Assembly (NCBI GenBank): GCA_900549645.1
Contig: URPD01000019.1
Coordinates: forward strand, 1-27,972
Source: an uncultured Eubacteriales bacterium
GTDB taxonomy: Bacteria > Bacillota > Clostridia > Oscillospirales > Oscillospiraceae
DNA length: 27,972 nt
Reading direction: 5' to 3'
A model generated the notes under the pieces. That model saw nothing but the letters and a program-made list of their open reading frames with translations, did no database searches and was not told the DNA's origin. Below, piece by piece: positions 22,380 through 27,972 of the stretch. The stretch's first letter is position 1; every line of letters starts with the position of its first letter. Position numbers and translations under genes: made by a program.

Positions 22380-22426
22380 AAAAAATAGCGGCAAAGACAC
22401 CATGCCAATGCACGACGTCTTTGCCG
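22380..22426 (-). terminator. Leader terminator (attenuator) of glnN
   Basis: In the minus-strand RNA CGGCAAAGAC (rc of 22417-22426) pairs with GTCTTTGCCG (rc of 22389-22398) across an 18-base loop, and CTATTTTTTC follows. It lies after the glnN promoter, about nine bases from the expected start site, and ends 23 bases before the start codon. Transcription of glnN must pass it, which implies conditional antitermination. Confidence 0.8.
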
Positions 22427-22441
22427 TTTCAATATGTGCGG

Positions 22442-22470
22442 ATTATATTCCAAGCCGCCTCATTTGTCAA
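22442..22470 (-). promoter_or_regulatory. Consensus promoter of glnN
   Basis: On the minus strand TTGACA (rc of 22465-22470) and TATAAT (rc of 22442-22447) are separated by exactly 17 bases. Start site expected near 22435. The perfect boxes suggest that control lies in the leader or an operator rather than in promoter strength. Confidence 0.9.
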
Positions 22471-22479
22471 TGGGGCGGC
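22454..22479. promoter_or_regulatory. Inverted repeat over the glnN -35 box
   Basis: GCCGCC (22454-22459) and GGCGGC (22474-22479), with inner CATT/AATG pairs and a GACA loop on the minus strand, enclose the TTGACA box. It could be an operator, or a 3' hairpin for the ANTAR gene transcript; it has no U-tract. Confidence 0.5.
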
Positions 22480-22522
22480 CTGTAAAAAATCCATAATTTC
22501 GACAGAGAATTTTTGTACATTA

Positions 22523-23074
22523 TTATTCTTCGTAGGTGCGGATGATGCCCTCGGCCACGTCGCGGCGGGGCAGACAGGAGTCCATCGCGGTTTTCTCAAT
22601 GTATCTGTGCGCGTCACCCTCACTCATGCCGAGACGCGAGATAAGCAGGAGCTTCGCGCGGGCGACTATCCTGCTGTCGTCCAGCCGCTGCTGAAGTGAG
22701 CTGGTCTTGTCGCGCAATGTGCGCAGACGCTCCGCGGTTGCGAGCAGCGAGGGAAGAACGGCCGCAAGCTCATCCGGATGCGCCGTCATTACCCCGGCGC
22801 GGATGCAGCGGCGGGGAAGTGCGGCGTCGTCCGTCAGCAGGAGTATTGCCGCGGATGAGCGCTCCGCGGCGTCGACCGCGGCGGAAGCGCCGCCGGATAT
22901 CACCACGGCGTCAGGCTTCTGCACCGCGACTATCGCGGGGATGTCCTGCGACGCGGACGCGCGCAGGACGGCGGAGATGCAGCCGCCGAGGGCACGGGAC
23001 CTTATCGCGTCCACCAGCTCATCGCAGCAGTCGACCGCCAGCAGGCGGTATTTTGCCGTTTCCTGTGCCTTCAC
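22523..23074 (-). CDS. ANTAR-domain RNA-binding regulator with degenerate receiver
   Basis: The 183-residue product has an N-terminal receiver-like domain (8-110) in which the phospho-acceptor Asp is absent: the strand reads PDAVVISGG with Ser60 in its place. A coiled-coil linker (112-130) leads to a C-terminal ANTAR domain (126-181): LQQRLDDSRIVARAKLLLISRL, GMSEGDAHRYIEKTAMD and RRDVAEGIIRTYEE. ANTAR proteins bind leader RNA and prevent termination. Because it directly precedes glnN, whose leader carries a terminator, glnN is the likely target. With no phospho-Asp, the input is probably not a classic histidine kinase phosphorylation, perhaps a ligand or partner protein. The GTG start is favoured by GGAGGTGAT just upstream. 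The gene is 40 bp downstream of galE. Confidence 0.93.
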   Translation of the reverse strand: MKAQETAKYRLLAVDCCDELVDAIRSRALGGCISAVLRASASQDIPAIVAVQKPDAVVISGGASAAVDAAERSSAAILLLTDDAALPRRCIRAGVMTAHPDELAAVLPSLLATAERLRTLRDKTSSLQQRLDDSRIVARAKLLLISRLGMSEGDAHRYIEKTAMDSCLPRRDVAEGIIRTYEE

Positions 23075-23114
23075 TGCATCACCTCCGCAAGTCTTTGTAT
23101 ATTATATTCGGGCT

Positions 23115-24131
23115 TTATTCGCCGTAGCCCATGGGATTCTTCGTCTGCCATGCCCAAGTGTCGCGGCACATGTCGTCGAGATTGTACTGCGCCTTCCAGC
23201 CGAGCAGCTCCGCGCTCTTGTCGGGGCTTGCGTAGACGGTTGCAAGATCGCCGGGGCGGCGCGCGGTTATCTCGTAGGGAATCTTCTTGCCGGTCACGCG
23301 CTCAAAGGCGTGCACCATGTCCAGCACACTGTAACCGATGCCGGTGCCGAGATTGAACACGTTCTCGCCCTTGTGGGTCTGCATGTAGTCTATCGCGGCG
23401 ACATGGCCGCGCGCGAGGTCGACAACGTGGATATAATCGCGCACGCCGGTGCCGTCGGGCGTGTCATAGTCGTTGCCGAAGACGTTCAGATGATCGCGGC
23501 GGCCAATGGCAACCTGCGAGATATAGGGCATGAGGTTGTTCGGAATGCCGCGCGGATCCTCGCCAATGAGGCCGCTGCTGTGCGCGCCGATGGGGTTGAA
23601 GTAGCGCAGAAGGGCGATGGACCAGTCGGGGATGGCCTTGCCGGTGTCGCGCAGGATCTGCTCGCACATGTATTTCGTCCAGCCGTAGGGATTGGTGCAC
23701 ATGCCGGTGTGCGAATTCTCGCGCAGGGGCATGGTGTTGTCGCCGGAATACACCGTGGCGGAGGAGGAGAAAACGATGTTCTTCACGCTGTGATCGCGCA
23801 TCGTCTCGCAGAGAACGACGGTTGAATACAAATTGTTATCATAGTATTCGAGCGGCATGGCAACGGATTCGCCGACGGCCTTGAGCCCCGCAAAGTGGAT
23901 GACGCAGTCAATGTCGTGCTTTGAGAATATGCGCTCCATCGCGTCGCGGTCGCGGACGTCGTTCTGATAGAAGTCGAGTGATTTGCCGGTTATCTGCTCC
24001 ACGCGCTCAAGCGATTTCGCGCTGGAGTTGACCAGATTGTCGATAACGACAACGCCATAGCCCTTTTCAAGCAGCTCCACGCAGGTGTGGCTGCCGATGT
24101 ACCCGGCGCCGCCGGTGACAAGAACGTTCAT
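23115..24131 (-). CDS. galE: UDP-glucose 4-epimerase
   Basis: The enzyme interconverts UDP-glucose and UDP-galactose for galactose use and for envelope polysaccharides. The 338 residues are the usual length. The NAD-binding GGAGYIGS is at 7-14, and the catalytic residues are Ser124 (FSSSATVYS), Tyr149 and Lys153 (YGWTK). The C-terminal substrate part (GTGVRDYIHVVDLARGH, NLGTGIGYSVLDM) is intact. GGAGG lies seven bases before the ATG. It follows the sugar nucleotidyltransferase by 54 bp on the same strand, which fits a short UDP-sugar unit. Confidence 0.97.
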   Translation of the reverse strand: MNVLVTGGAGYIGSHTCVELLEKGYGVVVIDNLVNSSAKSLERVEQITGKSLDFYQNDVRDRDAMERIFSKHDIDCVIHFAGLKAVGESVAMPLEYYDNNLYSTVVLCETMRDHSVKNIVFSSSATVYSGDNTMPLRENSHTGMCTNPYGWTKYMCEQILRDTGKAIPDWSIALLRYFNPIGAHSSGLIGEDPRGIPNNLMPYISQVAIGRRDHLNVFGNDYDTPDGTGVRDYIHVVDLARGHVAAIDYMQTHKGENVFNLGTGIGYSVLDMVHAFERVTGKKIPYEITARRPGDLATVYASPDKSAELLGWKAQYNLDDMCRDTWAWQTKNPMGYGE

Positions 24132-24185
24132 AATGATACCTCCGTTTAATTTGAATTCCGCGGCACAGCGCCGCGTGGCAGAAGC

Positions 24186-25091
24186 TCATTCCCAGAGCTT
24201 TTCGGGATAGATGCCGGCCTTGCGCATCGCGGCGATGGAGCCGACGACGCTGGGCATATCCTCTTTGTAGGTGATGCCGTGCCAAGTCTCGTGGCAGGGG
24301 AGAACGCGTATGGTGCCGCGCCCTTCCTTGATGAGCGCGTTTGCGACGAAGGGCAGGAAATACTCGCACTTGAGCGGGTTCACGGGCAGATTCTCGTCCA
24401 GCCATGCGGGGAAGTGCTCTTTAAGCTCCTGCATCATCGTCTGCTTGAAGCCCCAGAAGTTCATCGACACGGGGAGACTGCCGGAGAGCGGGATGAAGTG
24501 CTCGCCGTCCTCGGTGTATGCCGCGTCGTCGCCGCGCTTTTCGATGTGCAGCCGCTCGACAACGTCGGTCAGCAGGCCGTTTTCAACCTGACATATGCCG
24601 CGCGCGACGTGGCCATGCTCGGTGACGGTGTTGCGCAGCTGATAGGCGACCATGCACTGTTCGCGGTCGTTCGTGTCGTTCTTCAGAAAATCGTAGAGCG
24701 CGGAGAACGCGCCGGGGCCGTAGAAATCGTCCGCGTTTATAACTGCGAACGGCCCTTCGACCGTACCCGCACAGCAGAGCACGGCGTGAGCGGTGCCCCA
24801 CGGCTTGACGCGCCCTTCGGGGACACTGTATCCCTCAGGCAGGCAGTCAAGCTGCTGATAGACGTACTGCACGTCGAAAACCTTCTCCATGCGCTTGCCG
24901 ACGCTGGCCTTGAAATCGGCCTCGATCTCGTGCTTGACGATGAAGCACACCTTGCGGAAACCGGCGCGGTACGCATCAAACATCGAGTAGTCGATGATGG
25001 CGTGACCCATCTCGTCCACTGCGGTTATCTGCTTGAGTCCGCCGAAGCGGCTGCCCATTCCGGCGGCGAGGATAACAAGTGTAGGTTCCAT
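24186..25091 (-). CDS. Sugar-1-phosphate nucleotidyltransferase
   Basis: This 301-residue protein has the nucleotidyltransferase signature LAAGMGSRFGGLKQ (8-21), a metal-binding NADDFYG, and a GT-A fold. It joins a nucleotide to a sugar-1-phosphate, most likely giving a UDP- or other NDP-sugar. It is not a canonical GalU: the family is the Clostridia NDP-sugar pyrophosphorylase group, and the sugar cannot be named from sequence. AGAGGTG about seven bases before the ATG supports the start. It lies between the MBL hydrolase and galE, so product supply to GalE is plausible. Confidence 0.9.
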   Translation of the reverse strand: MEPTLVILAAGMGSRFGGLKQITAVDEMGHAIIDYSMFDAYRAGFRKVCFIVKHEIEADFKASVGKRMEKVFDVQYVYQQLDCLPEGYSVPEGRVKPWGTAHAVLCCAGTVEGPFAVINADDFYGPGAFSALYDFLKNDTNDREQCMVAYQLRNTVTEHGHVARGICQVENGLLTDVVERLHIEKRGDDAAYTEDGEHFIPLSGSLPVSMNFWGFKQTMMQELKEHFPAWLDENLPVNPLKCEYFLPFVANALIKEGRGTIRVLPCHETWHGITYKEDMPSVVGSIAAMRKAGIYPEKLWE

Positions 25092-25130
25092 TGAAAAACA
25101 CCTCTAAGTATAATATTCGCGGCGACGGCG

Positions 25131-25739
25131 TTATTTTGACGCCTCGCGGCAGTAATAATTGAAATTGCGCTCACGCTCAAGCGTGGTGGAGTCCATGTGG
25201 CCGGGGTAGACCTCGTAGTCGCCGGGGAGGGCGCAGAGCCTGCGCAGTGACTGCATCTCGTCTTTCGCGCTGCCGCCGGGGAGATCGACGCGGCCGCAGG
25301 AGCCTTTGAACAGCGTGTCGCCGGTGAAGAGCGCTTCGCCGCAGACAAGGCTCACGCCGCCGGGCGTGTGCCCCGGAGTGGCGATGACCTGAAAATGCAG
25401 CGCGTCCACATCCACGCAGTCGCCGTCGTCATAGAAATTGCAGCCTTCGGGCGGCGCGTAGCGGTACGGGTCGTTCTCGGTGGGCTTGCGGGTGTCGCGC
25501 CTGTTCATCCAGACCGGCGCGCCGGTCTCTTCCGCGATGGCGGCGACCGCGCCCGTGTGGTCATAGTGACCGTGGGTCAGCAAAATGGCCTTGCAGCTGA
25601 GGTGGTTGTCCTCAAGGTAGTCCATGATGGTATTGCTCTCGTCACCGGGGTCGATGACGGCACAGCCGAGCGTGTTTTCGTCGGTGACGATGTAGCAGTT
25701 CGTCTCAAGATGACCGACGGGGATGGTCTTGATAAGCAT
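25131..25739 (-). CDS. MBL-fold metal hydrolase (glyoxalase II-like)
   Basis: The 202-residue cytoplasmic protein carries the metal-binding THGHYDH (55-61), His124 in TPGHTPGG, Asp141 in TGDTLF and His181 in PGH. These form a two-metal site. Members of this group hydrolyse thioesters such as S-lactoylglutathione or bacillithiol analogues, but substrates of the Firmicutes members are mostly unproven. AAGGAG eight bases before the ATG supports the start. It starts 3 bp after the dtd stop, so translation is probably coupled. Confidence 0.93.
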   Translation of the reverse strand: MLIKTIPVGHLETNCYIVTDENTLGCAVIDPGDESNTIMDYLEDNHLSCKAILLTHGHYDHTGAVAAIAEETGAPVWMNRRDTRKPTENDPYRYAPPEGCNFYDDGDCVDVDALHFQVIATPGHTPGGVSLVCGEALFTGDTLFKGSCGRVDLPGGSAKDEMQSLRRLCALPGDYEVYPGHMDSTTLERERNFNYYCREASK

Positions 25740-25742
25740 GAT

Positions 25743-26189
25743 TCAAAGCTCCTTCGTGTCAAGAATTATGGTTACGGGGCCGTCGTTGACGGATTCGACG
25801 AGCATATCCGCCCCGAATTCGCCGGTGCCGACGGAAAAGCCGCGCTCGCGGCAGAGGGAGATGACTTTCTCGTAGAGTGGGATCGCCTTCTCCGGGCGGG
25901 CGGCCTTCGAGAAGCCCGGACGGCGCGATTTGCAGTCGGCAAACAGCGTGAACTGGCTGATTATCAGCAGATTCGGGCAGCCCGCGGCTTCGGGATTGAG
26001 GTTCATTTTCCCGTTTTCATCCTCGAATACGCGCAGTCCACATATCTTGTCGGCAATTTTCACGGCCTCGGCCTCGCCGTCGTCCTCGTGGACGCCGAGC
26101 AGGACGAGGAAGCCCTGACCGATGCTGCTTTTTATTTCTCCGCCGATCTCGACCGAGGCCGAGCGCACGCGGGTAACAACTGCTCTCAT
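25743..26189 (-). CDS. dtd: D-aminoacyl-tRNA deacylase
   Basis: Dtd removes D-amino acids (and glycine mischarged on tRNA-Ala) from tRNA, a proofreading step. The 148 residues have the invariant SQFTLFAD (78-85) and the cross-subunit NDGPVT (135-140) with its Gly-cisPro pair, which together form the active site of the homodimer. AAGGAG seven to eight bases before the ATG supports the start. It is 38 bp downstream of rel, a gene order common in Firmicutes. Confidence 0.97.
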   Translation of the reverse strand: MRAVVTRVRSASVEIGGEIKSSIGQGFLVLLGVHEDDGEAEAVKIADKICGLRVFEDENGKMNLNPEAAGCPNLLIISQFTLFADCKSRRPGFSKAARPEKAIPLYEKVISLCRERGFSVGTGEFGADMLVESVNDGPVTIILDTKEL

Positions 26190-26227
26190 GTGATTCTCCT
26201 TATAATGTGGTAAATGCGGCGACTCCG

Positions 26228-27972
26228 TTACTTCCCGTTTCTCGTTACGGACGAGACGCCGGGGATGGAGGCAAGCCTGCTCATTATATATTTCAGATCC
26301 GCGAGACAGCGCACCTCAAGCGATACGTTTACGAGCGCCTGCCCCGCGCCGATATCGCGCGCGGAGAGTGTGCGCACCTTCGCGTTTATCGAATTGAGGA
26401 CGGTTGCGATGTCCATGACGAGACCCGAACGATCCTTCGACGCGATGGCGAGCGAGGTGACGTAGCTGTCGGTAATATTATGCGCCCACGAGACGTTTAT
26501 CCACCGTTCGGATTCCTCAGGATGCGCGAGACTGCGCTGGTAGTTCTCGCAGTCGCGGCGGTGTATCGACACGCCCTGACCGCGGGTGATGAAGCCGACA
26601 ATATCGTCCCCCGGCACGGGGGTGCAGCAGCGCGAGAACTTGACAAGGCAGTTGTCAATGCCCTGCACGAGAATGCCGTGGATGGCCTTGCCCTCCTTGG
26701 CGGCCTTCTGCTCGCGGCGCTCCGCCGCCTCGGCGACCTTGTCGAGTGCGGTTTTCTTGTCGGTCTTGCTGCTGCGGGCAAGCTCGTCGCGCAGGCGGTT
26801 CGCCACGCGCGTCGCGGTCACGCCGCCGTAGCCTATCGCGGCGTAGAGATCGTCGACGTTGTTGAACGACAGGCGCTTAATTATCGGGGACATTATCTCC
26901 TCGTCCAGCGCGTCGTCTACGCTGATGCCGGCGTGCTTCAGCTCGTCCTCAAGCGCCTCGCGGCCGCGGATAACGTTCTCCTCGCGGCGCTCCTTCTTGA
27001 ACCACTGCTTTATCTTCGTGCGCGCGGAGCCGCTTTTTGCGACGTTCAGCCAGTCGCGGCTGGGGCCGGGCGCGGACTTCGAGGTGCGTATCTCGACGAT
27101 GTCGCCGTTCTGGAGCACATAGTCGTAAGTCACGATGCGGCCGTTGACGCTCGCGCCGACCATGTGATTGCCGACGTCGGAGTGTATGCTGTACGCAAAA
27201 TCTATCGGGGTAGCGCCGGCGGGGAGGTTTATAACGTCGCCCTTCGGGGAAAAGACGAACACCTCGTCGGCGAACATGTCTATCTTCAGATTGTGGAAAA
27301 AGTCCTGCGCGTCGGACTCCTGCTGGCTCTCCAGCAGCCTGCGAACCCACGCGAACTTGTCCTCATCCCCGGCGCGGACAGCCGTGCTGCTGTCGCCCAT
27401 CTTGTATTTCCAGTGCGCTGCGATGCCGTATTCGGCGGTGTGGTGCATGTCCCAAGTGCGTATCTGCACCTCGAACGGGATGCCCTCGGAGCCGATGACC
27501 GTCGTATGTACGCTCTGGTACATGTTCGGCTTCGGGGTGGATATATAGTCCTTGAAGCGGCCGGGCACGGGCTTGAACATGTCGTGGATGACGCCGAGGA
27601 CATTATAACAGTCGGGGATCGAGTCCACGATGACGCGGAAGGCACAGAGGTCGAAGATGCCGGTGATGTCGAGATTCTGCGCGTACATCTTGCGGTAGAT
27701 GCTGTATACATGCTTGATGCGGCAGAATATCGTGGCGTTGATGCCCTCGGAGTCGAGCCGCTTCTGCATTTTTTCCTCAACGCTGGACATGAACGCTTCC
27801 AGCTCCGGCATACGCTCCTCAAGGGTCTTGGTTATCTCGTTGTAGCCGGTCGGGTCGAGGTACTGGAGCGAGAGGTCTTCAAGCTCCCATTTCGCGCGCT
27901 GCATACCGAGACGGTGCGCGATGGGGGCGTATATCTCCATCGTTTCAAGCGATTTTATGCGCTGCTTTTCGG
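26228..27972 (-). CDS. rel: Bifunctional (p)ppGpp synthetase/hydrolase, C-terminal part (5' end outside the window)
   Basis: The frame is open to the window edge and begins inside the gene: KQRIKSLETMEIYAPIAHRLGM is the end of the hydrolase domain. The visible 581 codons contain the synthetase (CRIKHVYSIYRKM, DLCAFRVIVDS, RFKDYISTPKPN, YQSVHTTVIG, EVQIRTWDMHHTAEYGIAAHWKYK). They then contain the TGS domain (DEVFVFSPKGDVINLPAGATPIDFAYSIHS), the helical region, the Cys-Cys zinc-finger region (RCCTPVPGDDIVGFITRGQGVSIHRRDC) and the ACT domain (DRSGLVMDIATVLNS). It makes and degrades the starvation alarmone and senses uncharged tRNA on the ribosome. The synthetase motifs are intact; the hydrolase HD motif cannot be checked. 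It heads the dtd-MBL unit. Confidence 0.97.
   Translation of the reverse strand, partial: EKQRIKSLETMEIYAPIAHRLGMQRAKWELEDLSLQYLDPTGYNEITKTLEERMPELEAFMSSVEEKMQKRLDSEGINATIFCRIKHVYSIYRKMYAQNLDITGIFDLCAFRVIVDSIPDCYNVLGVIHDMFKPVPGRFKDYISTPKPNMYQSVHTTVIGSEGIPFEVQIRTWDMHHTAEYGIAAHWKYKMGDSSTAVRAGDEDKFAWVRRLLESQQESDAQDFFHNLKIDMFADEVFVFSPKGDVINLPAGATPIDFAYSIHSDVGNHMVGASVNGRIVTYDYVLQNGDIVEIRTSKSAPGPSRDWLNVAKSGSARTKIKQWFKKERREENVIRGREALEDELKHAGISVDDALDEEIMSPIIKRLSFNNVDDLYAAIGYGGVTATRVANRLRDELARSSKTDKKTALDKVAEAAERREQKAAKEGKAIHGILVQGIDNCLVKFSRCCTPVPGDDIVGFITRGQGVSIHRRDCENYQRSLAHPEESERWINVSWAHNITDSYVTSLAIASKDRSGLVMDIATVLNSINAKVRTLSARDIGAGQALVNVSLEVRCLADLKYIMSRLASIPGVSSVTRNGK

Noticed and set aside
22380..22440. 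Paired hexaloop ANTAR target in the glnN leader
   Set aside because: ATTGAA and ATTGGC are present, but the flanking bases do not form convincing stems; claimed only as a possibility.
20324..22699. 791-codon open frame opposite glnN and the ANTAR gene
   Set aside because: It is the antisense of well-recognised genes; the product is a Val/Gly/Arg-rich shadow without family motifs. GC-rich codon bias keeps this frame open.

Overview
The window looks like chromosomal core and near-core DNA from a GC-rich gut-type Clostridium relative, most likely Oscillospirales (Oscillospiraceae/Ruminococcaceae). The basis is protein character: a type III glutamine synthetase next to an ANTAR regulator, an EF-G paralogue with a GHGNNGKT P-loop, a Clostridia-type PFK, an MMPL protein with glycine-leucine heptads, and a DUF4353-like lipoprotein. 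Strong AGGAGG-type ribosome binding sites and TTGaca/TATAAT promoters also fit. This is inference; no database search was run. No phage, transposase, CRISPR array, tRNA or rRNA was seen.

Layout. 1-4141 is mostly minus strand: pyrimidine-nucleoside phosphorylase, a small unknown protein, a MazF toxin without a visible antitoxin, and a sodium-dependent (NSS) transporter with a clear promoter. 4142-8641 (minus) is a two-gene unit of an MMPL-type membrane protein with a huge heptad-repeat coiled coil and a lipoprotein. pfkA (plus) is divergent from it and convergent with an MFS transporter. 11246-12419 is the least ordinary stretch: a dispersed hairpin repeat, four 14-bp tandem repeats, a lipoprotein that looks cut short at its C-terminus, and a hairpin that hides that gene's Shine-Dalgarno sequence. 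A rhomboid-like protein without the catalytic serine motif follows (minus).

13450-20156 (plus) carries rlmB, a 937-residue protein that reads as a P-type ATPase with all catalytic motifs eroded and a 400-residue acidic tail, a highly biased EF-G-like GTPase with altered G3 and G4 motifs, and a membrane-anchored SGNH hydrolase. 20264-27972 (minus) is a tightly packed series: rel (cut by the window edge), dtd, an MBL-fold hydrolase, a sugar nucleotidyltransferase, galE, an ANTAR regulator, and glnN. glnN has its own near-perfect promoter followed by an intrinsic terminator before the start codon, so glnN is probably controlled by antitermination.

The two strongest candidates for undescribed biology are the degenerate P-type ATPase (14266-17079) and the ANTAR/leader-terminator/glnN module (22357-23074). 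The RBS-masking hairpin (12321-12362) and the divergent EF-G (17219-19234) come next.
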